Shown here in pieces: positions 54,312 to 62,594 of a DNA stretch of 64,000 nucleotides. Within the stretch, counting starts at the first letter, position 1. The number at the start of each line of letters is the position of its first letter. A program made the position numbers and the translations under genes. The DNA is taken from NCBI RefSeq assembly GCF_005871085.1, contig NZ_VAUP01000028.1:427725-491724 (forward strand). Reading direction: 5' to 3'. Below the pieces are notes generated by a model. It did not search any database and was not told where the DNA came from. It saw nothing but the letters and a program-made list of their open reading frames with translations. Source of the stretch: Xanthobacter autotrophicus. GTDB taxonomy: Bacteria > Pseudomonadota > Alphaproteobacteria > Rhizobiales > Xanthobacteraceae.

Positions 54312-55343
54312 TCAGGCTAGGAAGCCTCTGAGCTGGGCGAGCAGTTCGCCCGGTGCCTCCTCCGGCAAATAGTGGCCGCAAGGCAGGCTGCCGCCGCGCA
54401 CGTCCAGAGCCTTCTCGCGCCAGGTGGCAAGCACATCGTAGGTGGAACCCACCACTCCCTTCGCGCCCCACAGCGCGAGGAGGGGAACGGCAATTTTCGC
54501 GTCCGCGTCCGCCGCATCATGCGCAAGGTCGATCCCGGCCGATGCGCGATAGTCCTCGCAAACGGCGTGCAGGGTCTCGCGCGTATAGCACCGCCGATAC
54601 TCGGCAAAGGCGGCGGGATCGATAGCGCCGGGCGTCTTGTTCTGCTTGGCGATGTGGGTCTCGACATAGAAGTCGAGATTGTTGCCGATCAGCGTCTCAG
54701 GCAGCGGCGCCGGCTGGATGAGGAAGAACCACCACATATAGCGGGTCGCGAAATCCTTCGTCACCTTGGCGTACATGGTAGCGGTGGGGGCGATGTCGAG
54801 CACTGCAGCCTTCGTCACGGCATCGGGATGGTCGAGCAGCAGGCGGTGCAGCACGCGCCCGCCGCGGTCGTGCCCGACCGCGGCGAAGCGGGGAAAGCCG
54901 AGCTGCCGCATCACCTCCATCTGGTCGCGTGCCATTTCCCGCTTGGAATAGCCCGCGTGATCCGGCCCGCCGTCGGGCTTCGAACTGTCGCCGTAACCGC
55001 GCAGGTCGGTGATGACAACGGTGAAATTACCTGCCAGCGCCGGCGCCACCTTGTGCCAGCAGACCATCGTCTGCGGATGACCATGCAGCAGCAGGAGCGG
55101 CGGTCCGCTGCCGCCAACCACGGTGTTGATCTCGGCGCCCGAGGTCTTGATGCGCTGCTGGCGGAAGCCGGGAAGGAGCCTGGTAATGCCGGTGTCGTCC
55201 ATGGGTCCGGTCTCTGTGGAGAAGGCTGTCCGCGGCAGGAGGCCGGCGCCCACCATGCCGGCAATCGAGGCGCCGGTGGAGAGGAGATTTCGGCGCGACA
55301 GGCGGTCCGGCCTGGTTTCAGGCGCGTTGGTGCGAGTGGTCAT
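54312..55343 (-). CDS. Tat-exported alpha/beta hydrolase of the haloacetate dehalogenase type
   Basis: 343 residues; GGGAG lies before the ATG. A Tat signal, SRRNLLSTG, stands at residues 16-24. The hydrolase core has LLLLHGHPQTMVCWHKVAPA, TDLRGYGDSSKP, nucleophile Asp159 in AAVGHDRGGRV, and the late His in LPCGHYLPEEAPGEL. Asp rather than Ser in GHDRGGR, with the two Arg, is the pattern of fluoroacetate/haloacetate dehalogenases and some epoxide hydrolases. In YMWWFFLIQPAPLPE one halide-pocket position appears to be Trp, where fluoroacetate dehalogenase has His. It heads towards the island scar and is last in the cluster. Confidence 0.85.
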   Translation of the reverse strand: MTTRTNAPETRPDRLSRRNLLSTGASIAGMVGAGLLPRTAFSTETGPMDDTGITRLLPGFRQQRIKTSGAEINTVVGGSGPPLLLLHGHPQTMVCWHKVAPALAGNFTVVITDLRGYGDSSKPDGGPDHAGYSKREMARDQMEVMRQLGFPRFAAVGHDRGGRVLHRLLLDHPDAVTKAAVLDIAPTATMYAKVTKDFATRYMWWFFLIQPAPLPETLIGNNLDFYVETHIAKQNKTPGAIDPAAFAEYRRCYTRETLHAVCEDYRASAGIDLAHDAADADAKIAVPLLALWGAKGVVGSTYDVLATWREKALDVRGGSLPCGHYLPEEAPGELLAQLRGFLA

Positions 55344-55380
55344 CGGAGTTTGCTCCCTGGTTCTGCTTCGGGCAGGCGGG

Positions 55381-56700
55381 TCAGTAGAGGACCTTCATCA
55401 GCAGCGTCGCGATGACGATCATGATGGCCCCGCCCACCCGCGTGGCGATCTGGGCGAAGGCCATCAGTCCCATGCGGTTGGAGGCGCCGAGAATGGCCAC
55501 GTCGCCGGTGCCCCCGAGGCCCGAGTGGCAGGCCGTGACGATGGCCGCCTCCACCGGGAACATGTTGAGCCAGCGGCCCACGAAGAAACCGGACGTGATC
55601 ATCGCAATCACCGAGGCGGCGCAGATGAGGATGTATCCGAGGGTGAAGGAGGCCACCAGTTGCTGCCAGGAGACCAGCATGGCGCCCATGGCGACGAGAA
55701 TGGCAAAGGTGAGGTTCGTCGACATGAAACGGTTGATCTGGTAGGCGCCGCGCTCCATCTCCGACGGTAGCAGCCGCGACAGCTTGAGGGCGGTGGCCGC
55801 GAGGATCATCAGGATCGGCCCGGGAATGCCGGTGTGCGGCGCGAGCACCGTGCCGAGGATGAAGAGCGCGCAGGACAGGACGATCCCGCAACCGAGCAGC
55901 GGCAGCTCAATGGCGCCGGCCGGTCCCTCCTGCTGCAAGAGGTCGTCGTCCCCCGTGCGCACCAGAATGCCGTTGCCGCTGAGCCCGGGCCGCGCCTCTC
56001 CCAGCCGGGCCAAAAGGCCGGCGCCGATGATGGCCACCACATTGCCCATGAGCGCCGCCGGCACCATCTGCGCGACGAGTTCACCCTGGGGTCGGCCGAG
56101 CATTTCCGAATAGCCGATGGAGAGCGGCAGCACCCCCTCGGCCAGCCCGCCGCCGACGATGGGGACGATGATGAAGAAGAAGGTCTCCTTGGGGCTGTGA
56201 CCGAAGGCGAGGCCGACGAGGATGCCTGCCGCGACCGCCGCGAGCGTGCCCACGGCCAGCGGCACGAACATGCGCATGAAGCCTTGCACCAGCACCTTGT
56301 GCGGCATGCCAAGGATGGAGCCGGCGACCAGGCAGGCGATGAAGAAATACTGGAAGTTCGCGGTCTTGAAGGTGGTGGCGATGGCCTTCATCGCCGCCTC
56401 GGGCATCAGCCCGTAGCCGACGATGGCGGAGGGCACGAACAGGCACAGGATGGCGGTGCCGCCGATCTGCTTCAGCACCGGGATCGTCTGGCCCAGCTTG
56501 CCGAGCAGGAAGCCGAGCAGCATCAGGACGGAGAGGCCGCCGATGACGTCGTTGGGCAGGCGCCCGCTCCACACTGCGAATGCTGTTACGAGGGCCGCGC
56601 CGACATAGACCGGCCAGGGTAGGGGGCCGATGGCTAGCCCGCGCCGCATGGGGGTAGCCTCCTCGGGGGTGCGGATTTCGGCGGCGATGGCGTCGGACAT
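55381..56700 (-). CDS. 2-hydroxycarboxylate transporter (CitS/MaeP family)
   Basis: 439 residues; AGGAGGG lies before the ATG. About eleven membrane segments are visible. The two re-entrant-loop signatures of the 2HCT family are present: IVPIVGGGLAEGVLPLSIG in the first half and ACHSGLGGTGDVAILGAS in the second. ILGMPHKVLVQGFMRMFVP and SATEMERGAYQINRFMS-like segments also fit (the latter reads SEMERGAYQINRFMSTN). The family takes up citrate, malate, lactate or citramalate with sodium or protons. It lies between the hydrolase and LeuD-like genes in one operon. Confidence 0.92.
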   Translation of the reverse strand: MSDAIAAEIRTPEEATPMRRGLAIGPLPWPVYVGAALVTAFAVWSGRLPNDVIGGLSVLMLLGFLLGKLGQTIPVLKQIGGTAILCLFVPSAIVGYGLMPEAAMKAIATTFKTANFQYFFIACLVAGSILGMPHKVLVQGFMRMFVPLAVGTLAAVAAGILVGLAFGHSPKETFFFIIVPIVGGGLAEGVLPLSIGYSEMLGRPQGELVAQMVPAALMGNVVAIIGAGLLARLGEARPGLSGNGILVRTGDDDLLQQEGPAGAIELPLLGCGIVLSCALFILGTVLAPHTGIPGPILMILAATALKLSRLLPSEMERGAYQINRFMSTNLTFAILVAMGAMLVSWQQLVASFTLGYILICAASVIAMITSGFFVGRWLNMFPVEAAIVTACHSGLGGTGDVAILGASNRMGLMAFAQIATRVGGAIMIVIATLLMKVLY

Positions 56701-56781
56701 GGTTCCCTCCTGGGATGGGCGTGTTTTCTCGTTCGGGCCACGCGGGTGGCCCGTCGGGCAGGCGGCGGCGGATGGGACGGC

Positions 56782-57393
56782 TCAGGCGAGCCAGGGGTTC
56801 TCGGCGCGATGGCGGACCTCGAACGCGCGGATGGCGTCGGCCTCCGCCAGCGTCGTTCCCACCGCATCGAGGCCGCGCAGCAGCGCCTCCTTGCGCAACG
56901 GCTCGATCTCAAACGCGGCGGCCTCGCCCGTGGCAGCCAGCGTCACGACCTCGGCCGGTAGATCGATGTGCAGGCGGTTGGTCTCTGGCTGCGCCACCAC
57001 CGCGGCGATGCGCGCCACCACGGCTGGATCGAGGCTGATGGTGAGCAGACCGTTGTTGCGGCAGTTGTCGTCGAAGATGCCGGCAAAGGAGGTACCGATC
57101 AGCGCGCGGATGCCGAGCTGCGCGAGGCCCCAAACCGCATGTTCGCGGCTGGAGCCGCAGCCGAAATTGGGGCCGACCACAAGAAAGCGCGCCTCCTCGT
57201 AGCCCGGCCGGTTGAGGATGAAATCCGGCTCCGGCGCGCCGCCGGCCCCGAAGCGCAGCAGGTTGAACACGCCCCGGTCGAGGCCGGCGCGGTCGATCCC
57301 CTTCAGGAACGTCTTCGGCATGATGACGTCCGTGTCCAAATTGGGCAGAAGGAAGGGCGCTGCGGCGCCTTCCACTGTCACGAAAGGCTGCAT
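56782..57393 (-). CDS. LeuD-like hydro-lyase small subunit
   Basis: 203 residues from the ATG at 57393, overlapping the end of the large subunit gene by 16 bases. It has the swivel domain of the aconitase superfamily: PNLDTDVIMPKTFLKGIDR, the invariant FGCGSSREHAVWGL, and SFAGIFDDNCRNNGLL. These match isopropylmalate isomerase small subunits in length. LeuCD relatives also include maleate, citraconate and dimethylmaleate hydratases. With a hydroxyacid transporter beside it and no other leu gene, a catabolic hydratase seems more likely than leucine synthesis (inference). Confidence 0.87.
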   Translation of the reverse strand: MQPFVTVEGAAAPFLLPNLDTDVIMPKTFLKGIDRAGLDRGVFNLLRFGAGGAPEPDFILNRPGYEEARFLVVGPNFGCGSSREHAVWGLAQLGIRALIGTSFAGIFDDNCRNNGLLTISLDPAVVARIAAVVAQPETNRLHIDLPAEVVTLAATGEAAAFEIEPLRKEALLRGLDAVGTTLAEADAIRAFEVRHRAENPWLA

Positions 57394-58826
57394 GGCTCGG
57401 GCTTTCTGGCGGGTGCCGCGAGGCGGCGGACGTCGGTGATGCGGCCGGTGACTGCGGCCGCCGCCACCATGGCGGGGCTCATGAGATGGGTGCGCGCGCC
57501 CGCGCCCTGGCGGCCTTCGAAATTGCGGTTGGTGGAGGAGGCGCAGCGGTCGCCCGGTGCCAGTACGTCGTCGTTCATGGCGAGGCACATGGAGCAGCCG
57601 GACTGGCGCCATTCGAAGCCCGCCTGCCGGAAGATTTCGGCCACGCCCTCCGCCTCCGCCTGCGCCCGCACGGCGGTGGAGCCCGGCACGACGATGGCGC
57701 GCACACCCGGCGCCACCGTGCGGCCAGCAAGCACCCGGGCCGCATCGCGCAGGTCCTCGATGCGTGCATTGGTGCAGGAGCCGATGAAGGCGTGGCTGAT
57801 GGGTATGGCATCGAGCGGCGTGCCGGGCCGCAGGTCCATGTAGGCCAGCGCCCGCTCGGCCGCGCACCGCCGGGCGGCATCACCCTCCGCCTCGGGCGCC
57901 GGGACACGCCCTGCCACCGGCGCCGCCTGGTCCGGGCTCGTGCCCCAGGTGACCATGGGGGCAACCTCTCCCACGTCGAGGGCGAAGCTCCTGTCGAAGC
58001 GGGCGCCGGGGTCGGAGGTAAGGACCGTCCAGGCAGCCAGAGCGCGGTCCCACAATGGTCCGCGAGGGGCGCGAGGACGGCCCTCGATGTAGCGGAACAC
58101 CTTGGTGTCTGGCGTCATGACCGCGCCGCGTGCACCGGCCTCCACAATCATGTTGGCGAGGGTCATGCGCTCCTCCACCGAGAGGGCGGACAGCGCTGGG
58201 CCGTCGAACTCCACCGCGTGCCCCACAGCCCCGTCGGCGCCGATGCGGCGGATCACCTCCATCACCATGTCCTTGGCGGTGACGCCGAGACCCGGCACGC
58301 CATGAAGGGTGATGCGCATGGTTTTCAGACGGCGGTAGACGAGTGTCTGCGTCGCCAGATAGTGCTCGATGTCCGAGGTGCCGATGCCGAAGCCGAGCGC
58401 GCCAAGCGCGGCATAGGAGGTGGTGTGGCTGTCGCCGGCCGCCACCACCATGCCGGGCAGCACCAGCCCCTGCTCGGGCGCCACCACGTGCTCGATGCCT
58501 TGGCGCGGGTCCAGCACGTCGATCAGCTCGATGCCGAAGTCGCGGGCGTTCTGCGCAAAATAGGCGGCCTGCCGCGCCGCTCCGGCATCGGGCATGTCCG
58601 CCGTGCGGCGAGGGGTCGTGGGGTTGACGTGGTCCACCACCATCAGCGCGGCGGCGGGGTTCCACACCTTGCATCCCCTCTCGCGCAGGCCGCTGAAGGC
58701 CTGGGGGCTGGTGTATTCGTTGAGGATGGTGCGATCCACATAGAGCAGCACCCGCCCCTTGTCGTCGAGCGCCCGCACCGTGTGGGCGTCCACGATCTTG
58801 TCGTACAGCGTGCGGGGCCCTGCCAT
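57378..58826 (-). CDS. LeuC-like hydro-lyase large subunit ([4Fe-4S])
   Basis: 482 residues from the ATG at 58826, with GGGAG upstream. The aconitase fold is clear: TLYDKIVDAHTVRALDDKGR, VAAGDSHTTSYAALGALGFG and IGTSDIEHYLATQTL. The three cluster Cys are in HAFIGSCTNARIEDL and SGCSMCLAMNDD. It forms the enzyme with the small subunit encoded next. The sequence is a little longer than LeuC of E. coli and contains several short Ala/Pro insertions around residues 270-330. It is the first gene of the operon, divergent from LysR. Confidence 0.9.
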   Translation of the reverse strand: MAGPRTLYDKIVDAHTVRALDDKGRVLLYVDRTILNEYTSPQAFSGLRERGCKVWNPAAALMVVDHVNPTTPRRTADMPDAGAARQAAYFAQNARDFGIELIDVLDPRQGIEHVVAPEQGLVLPGMVVAAGDSHTTSYAALGALGFGIGTSDIEHYLATQTLVYRRLKTMRITLHGVPGLGVTAKDMVMEVIRRIGADGAVGHAVEFDGPALSALSVEERMTLANMIVEAGARGAVMTPDTKVFRYIEGRPRAPRGPLWDRALAAWTVLTSDPGARFDRSFALDVGEVAPMVTWGTSPDQAAPVAGRVPAPEAEGDAARRCAAERALAYMDLRPGTPLDAIPISHAFIGSCTNARIEDLRDAARVLAGRTVAPGVRAIVVPGSTAVRAQAEAEGVAEIFRQAGFEWRQSGCSMCLAMNDDVLAPGDRCASSTNRNFEGRQGAGARTHLMSPAMVAAAAVTGRITDVRRLAAPARKPEPCSLS

Positions 58827-58902
58827 GCTCGCTCCCTTCGTGACGGTTGTCGCGTGAAGCATGGCGAAGGAGGCGGGGTCACATCCAATGCCGGCTGGCT
58901 AT

Positions 58903-58929
58903 ATCGTTATGCGCCCCGCGCATCACGAT
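58903..58929. promoter_or_regulatory. 27-bp palindrome between leuC-like operon and lysR, candidate operator
   Basis: ATCGTTATGCGC, three C, then GCGCATCACGAT: arms match at 11 of 12 positions. Its core ATGCG-N5-CGCAT has the LysR-type T-N11-A form (T at 58910, A at 58922). It lies 77 bp from the leuC-like start and 55 bp from the lysR start. The adjacent LysR protein is the obvious binder. Confidence 0.7.
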
Positions 58930-58983
58930 CCGGGATATGACGGCGACAACGCCGCGATGATGGCAGGAAGCGGAGGTGACCCC

Positions 58984-59907
58984 ATGGAGATCGCGTGGCT
59001 GGAGGACTTCCTCGCCGTGTCCGGGTCCGGCAGCTTCTCCCGCGCCGCGGAGGAGCGGCACATCACCCAGCCGGCACTGAGCCGGCGGATCCGCGCGCTG
59101 GAGGAATGGGTGGGCACGCCGCTCTTCTTCCGCACCACCCACAAGGTGGAGCTGACGCCCGCCGGGGACAGCTTCCGGCAGACGGCGGAGGATGTGCTGC
59201 GGCGCCTCGCGGTCGGCCGCTCCATCGCCCGTGAGCAGGCGAGCGGGAGCATCGAGCAGTTGCAATTCGCCGCCACCAATGCGCTGGCGCTAACCTTCTT
59301 TCCCGGCTGGCTGCGCACCGTCGAGCACCGGCTGCCGTTCGTCGCCAACATCCATCTCGTGGCCAATCACATGGTGGCCTGCGAGCGCCTGATGCTGCAG
59401 GGGCAGGCGCAGTTCCTGCTGGCCCACCACCACCCGGCCGCCGATACGCTGCTGACGCCGCGCCAGTTCCTGTCCCATCCCGTGGGTGTGGACGTGCTCA
59501 TCCCCGTCTCGGCTCCGACGGGAGAGGGCGGCGGCCCGTCCTTCGCTTTGCCGGGCACGGAGGAGCACGCCCTGCCCTATCTCTCCTACCGGCCGGAATC
59601 CGGCATGGGCCGCATCATCGCGGCGGTGCGCGAGGGCGCGCCGGAAAGGGCTTTCCTCCGGCCCTGTTTCGAGTCCCATGTGGCCAAGCTGCTGGTAACC
59701 ATGGCGGTGGAGGGACGAGGGCTCGCCTTTCTCCCGAAGAGCCTCATCGGCGAGGAATTGGCGCAGGGCACGCTCGTCCGCGCCGGCGACACCACATGGG
59801 ACATCACCATAGAGATCCAGCTCTTCCGCCCGCGCACGCGCCTTTCGAGCACCGCCGAGGCCTTCTGGGCCACCGTTGCCGGTGGTGGAACTGCGGACCG
59901 CCGATAG
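58984..59907 (+). CDS. LysR-family transcriptional regulator
   Basis: 307 residues; GGAGGTGA lies before the ATG at 58984. Residues 1-60 form the winged helix-turn-helix: MEIAWLEDFLAVSGSGSFSR, AAEERHITQPALSRRIRALE and FFRTTHKVELTPAGDSF. From about 90 to 300 is the LysR substrate domain, including LHQGQ-like segments and LLVTMAVEGRGLAFLPKSLI. It is divergent from the LeuCD/transporter/hydrolase operon and likely activates it when an operon-specific acid is bound. The 27-bp palindrome lies in the shared promoter region. Confidence 0.93.
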   Translation: MEIAWLEDFLAVSGSGSFSRAAEERHITQPALSRRIRALEEWVGTPLFFRTTHKVELTPAGDSFRQTAEDVLRRLAVGRSIAREQASGSIEQLQFAATNALALTFFPGWLRTVEHRLPFVANIHLVANHMVACERLMLQGQAQFLLAHHHPAADTLLTPRQFLSHPVGVDVLIPVSAPTGEGGGPSFALPGTEEHALPYLSYRPESGMGRIIAAVREGAPERAFLRPCFESHVAKLLVTMAVEGRGLAFLPKSLIGEELAQGTLVRAGDTTWDITIEIQLFRPRTRLSSTAEAFWATVAGGGTADRR

Positions 59908-60205
59908 CCGCCTACAATTGCCCCCCCCCGATCGCACGCCATTCGAGCCGGTCTTGGACTTGCGAGCGGCGCGTTCACTGAGGCGTTTTCCTCATGGGAG
60001 GCGAAATAAAACGGTGCATTTGGCCCTCGTGGGCGCCCCTCATGCCCGCTTCAGACCACTCTGCCCCCTCCAGGAGGCTCCCCTCCCAACCGGCGGTCAG
60101 GCTAAGAAGCAGCGCGGTTCGGCCGCGGCGTTTCGTAGAACGGCCTGGCCGTCACCTTGAAGGCGGCTTCCGAGCAACCGAAGGTGGCGGGCCGGATCTC
60201 ACGTC
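59908..60205. other. Intergenic region after lysR, no gene seen
   Basis: About 300 bp with a run of nine C at 59921-59929. Only frames without family similarity are present. It leads into the outer-membrane protein fragment. Confidence 0.5.
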
Positions 60206-60363
60206 TCAGAAGATGAAGGTCATCTGCGTGCGCAATTGCCATGGAGCGGCGAGGTCCGGGCGGACGACGTTGTAATAGGCGTCCATCGTCAAATTGACCG
60301 GGAGCTTGTCGATCTTCGTCACACGGCCCAGGCCGCCGCCCGGGGGAACCATCCATTCTACCC
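60206..60363 (-). pseudogene. C-terminal fragment of an outer-membrane beta-barrel protein
   Basis: About 52 codons on the minus strand end with a TGA at 60206: ILGVEWMVPPGGGLGRVTKI, then KLPVNLTMDAYYNVVRPDLA and WQLRTQMTFIF. The GGGLGRV-K-I, AYYNVV-P and WQLR-Q-FIF words are typical of the final strands of the transporter/phenol MetA-like outer-membrane family. The terminal Phe is the barrel signal. Nothing upstream continues the protein, so it is a remnant. Confidence 0.75.
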
Positions 60364-60471
60364 CCAGGATGGCTGGAGTCGTCCGTTGCTAGACATCGCT
60401 TTTCTTCAGAGATCAAGCCAATGTCTGGTTCTTGGCGGCACGCCATCGACTGCTCTTTGGCGCAGCAGAGA
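60364..60471. other. Gap between the outer-membrane fragment and the AraC gene
   Basis: About 110 bp with no recognisable coding or signal content; probably the broken joint of the fragment. Confidence 0.4.
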
Positions 60472-61380
60472 CTATGGTGACCAAGCTGCGTCTCGTGCAA
60501 ATTGTCCCGGCGGACAGCCGAGCCGCTTGCGAAATGCCGTGCTGAAGGCACTGGCAGACTCATAGCCGATTTCAGCCGCGATCCGATCAAGCGTCTTAGC
60601 CCCGCCTGTAAGGGCCGTCTTGGCAATCGCCATGCGCCATCGCGTCAGGTACTCGATCGGGGCGCACCCCAACAACTCGCTGAACCGTGCCGAAAAGCTA
60701 GAGCGGGACATACCCGCGATACCGGCCAGGCGAGTGACGGTCCAGTTCGCACGCACATCGCCGTGCATGGCCTGGAGCGCACGTGCGATTGCAGGATCGC
60801 CCAAGCCGCGAAGCAGGCCTTCGGACACGGCCGCTGCCCCGCTCCCGCGCCAGCGGAGCGCCTCGACCAGCATGGCCTCCAGCAGCCGTTCAATGATCAA
60901 TTCCCGTCCCGGATAATCGGTGGCGCATTCTTCGGAAAGAAGATCAATGAAGCGACCAAAGCGTGTCGCCCTGCCTTCGGAAGCCGGGATGTGGATGAGA
61001 TCAGGCAGCAGCTTCAGCAGCAGGGCGGCATTCACTCTGTCAAATGTGAAGCTGCCACCCAGCGCGGCGAAGTCGGCGTCACCATCCTGCTCGCCGTGGC
61101 GGACAGCTTCGTTCCTTGGTTCTACGGGCACGCAGGCTGCCCCGGGCTGGCTGCTCAGGGCAAACGCAGGCGTAGTGGGAAGGAGAATGAAGTCGCCTTT
61201 GGCAATCTGGATGGGCGTTTTGCTTTCAAAGGCCAGCCATGCTTCTCCCGCCAACACGATGGTGAATCCCGGAGCATCATGGGCCTTGTACCGCACTCCC
61301 CATTGGCCGCGCCCGGAAATCGGCTTCGATACGGCGGCCTTGGGCCGGAGCAGGCTGATGGTGTCACTCAAGGGGTCCAT
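60472..61380 (-). CDS. AraC-family transcriptional regulator with cupin-type sensor
   Basis: 302 residues from the ATG at 61380; an ATG at 61395 adds five residues. Neither start has a ribosome binding site, so the mRNA may be leaderless or nearly so. The N-terminal half is an AraC_binding_2 cupin: MDPLSDTISLLRPKAAVSKP, FTIVLAGEAWLAFESKTPIQ and IAKGDFILLPTTPAFAL. The C-terminal half has two helix-turn-helix motifs: VTRLAGIAGMSRSSFSARFS and LDRIAAEIGYESASAFSTAF, then RKRLGCPPGQF. It is divergent from the SDR gene across 95 bp and probably controls it. Codon choice looks slightly less GC-rich than in the core genes. Confidence 0.9.
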   Translation of the reverse strand: MDPLSDTISLLRPKAAVSKPISGRGQWGVRYKAHDAPGFTIVLAGEAWLAFESKTPIQIAKGDFILLPTTPAFALSSQPGAACVPVEPRNEAVRHGEQDGDADFAALGGSFTFDRVNAALLLKLLPDLIHIPASEGRATRFGRFIDLLSEECATDYPGRELIIERLLEAMLVEALRWRGSGAAAVSEGLLRGLGDPAIARALQAMHGDVRANWTVTRLAGIAGMSRSSFSARFSELLGCAPIEYLTRWRMAIAKTALTGGAKTLDRIAAEIGYESASAFSTAFRKRLGCPPGQFARDAAWSP

Positions 61381-61475
61381 TTCCGGACGATCCATAAATA
61401 TTTTTGGCGCTTTAATTATGTATCGTCTACTCGGTCTCGTCCATCTTCCTTTCATCGAACGTAAGGAGACAGACC

Positions 61476-62225
61476 GTGAGCAAGACGATCCTCATCACCG
61501 GCACCTCTTCGGGCTATGGCAAGGCGACGGCAGAGCACTTCCTGCGGTGTGGGTGGAATGTCATTGCATCAATGCGGCGCCCGGATCCGGAAATTTTCGA
61601 GGCTCCGACCGACCGCCTGCGCGTGATGCCGCTGGACGTTACCTGTGAGCAGAGCATCGCAGCTCTGATCGATGGGGCTGGCCCGATCGACGTTCTGGTC
61701 AACAATGCGGGGGTTGGCGGTGTCGGCGCCTTTGAAGCAATGCCGATGTCACTCATTCGCCAACTCGTTGAGACGAATGCGATCGGTGTCATGGCGATGT
61801 GTCGGGCGATCATCCCGCAGATGCGGCAGCGTCGGTCAGGTATGATCGTCAACGTGACGTCGAGCGTGACGCTTGGCGACTTCCCGCTCGCCGCCGCCTA
61901 TACGGCGTCCAAGCAGGCGGCCGAGGGCTTCAGCGCTTCTCTCGCGCATGAGCTGGGCTATTTCGGCGTCGGGGTGAAGCTCGTCGAGCCGGGCTATGCC
62001 CCAACAACGCGGTTTGGTGCGAATGCCATTATCCCGGTTCAGGACCTGCTGCCCGGTGAGTATGCCGAGTTCGCCCGGCCGATCCTCGCAACCTTCGCAC
62101 AGCCGGCGCTGACGACGCGCGAAAGAGATGTCGCGGAGGCCATTTGGGCCGCCGTCCACGATAAGACAGGACAACTCAGATTCCCGGCAGGTGCGGACGC
62201 CATCGCGCTTGCTGAAGCCCGCTGA
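61476..62225 (+). CDS. Short-chain dehydrogenase/reductase
   Basis: 249 residues from a GTG at 61476 with AAGGAG in place. The classical SDR motifs are complete: ILITGTSSGYGKATAEHFLR (cofactor), VLVNNAGVGGVGAFEAMP, catalytic Ser in VNVTSSVTLGDFP, and Tyr/Lys in AAAYTASKQAAEGFSA. An Arg after the first Gly-rich loop (ASMRRPDPE) suggests NADPH. The substrate is unknown. With the divergent AraC gene it forms a small, transferable pair of the kind often found on mobile DNA. Confidence 0.92.
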   Translation: MSKTILITGTSSGYGKATAEHFLRCGWNVIASMRRPDPEIFEAPTDRLRVMPLDVTCEQSIAALIDGAGPIDVLVNNAGVGGVGAFEAMPMSLIRQLVETNAIGVMAMCRAIIPQMRQRRSGMIVNVTSSVTLGDFPLAAAYTASKQAAEGFSASLAHELGYFGVGVKLVEPGYAPTTRFGANAIIPVQDLLPGEYAEFARPILATFAQPALTTRERDVAEAIWAAVHDKTGQLRFPAGADAIALAEAR

Positions 62226-62346
62226 CAGGTCGCTTCACTGATTCTAATGGGCGCTCCGAAAGAGCGTCCTAAAGCGAGGGTGTCAGAGTTTGATTTGCGG
62301 CGGCCGGAGCATGTCCGCAATTGGCGCGTCGTGCCCGTTTCGAAGG
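62226..62346. other. Joint between SDR gene and ParB fragment
   Basis: About 120 bp with GGGCGCTCCGAAAGAGCGTCC near 62250, a short GCTC...GAGC hairpin, and no coding content. It may end the SDR transcript. Confidence 0.4.
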
Positions 62347-62594
62347 GTGGGGCAAACGATCGCCTTCCCCGGTGCCTTCGTAAGCATCGCGCAGGACGGG
62401 CGGTTGAGGGTGGAGCGGGGCTATGTCTGCCCAGAGGACGAGGTGGCGGTCGTGCAGGACGAAGCTACTGCCGAGACTGATGGTGACACCCATGCGGTCA
62501 TGTTCCCTCGTCAGGAGGCCGCCGCATCTGATGTACCTGCGGAGCCGGAGGAAGAAGACGGCCTCACGCCGATCACTGTTTTGACGCACCGATC
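62347..62594 (+). pseudogene. ParB-type partition protein, C-terminal fragment
   Basis: The frame reads VGQTIAFPGAFVSIAQDGRL, then RVERGYVCPEDEVAVVQDEA, a Glu/Thr-rich linker, and EEEDGLTPI, after which it continues into sequence antisense to etfQO. The words AGAFVSI-DG-LRVERG-V-PEDE and DGL-P are those of the C-terminal half of plasmid-type ParB/Spo0J proteins. In complete proteins DGL-P leads into a further conserved helical domain, which is cut off here at the etfQO stop. It is therefore a remnant at both ends. Confidence 0.7.

Noticed and set aside
53893..54372. Plus-strand open frame over the recombinase remnant as an intact gene
   Set aside because: That frame differs from the one with recombinase motifs; the real similarity needs a frameshift and crosses a stop.
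59921..59929. Run of nine C as a phase-variation tract
   Set aside because: It lies after the lysR stop in non-coding DNA and not in a clear promoter spacer; could also be a sequencing artefact.
60102..60626. Minus-strand frame of about 170 codons across the outer-membrane fragment
   Set aside because: It is in a different frame from the recognisable barrel end and covers the AraC 3' part out of frame.
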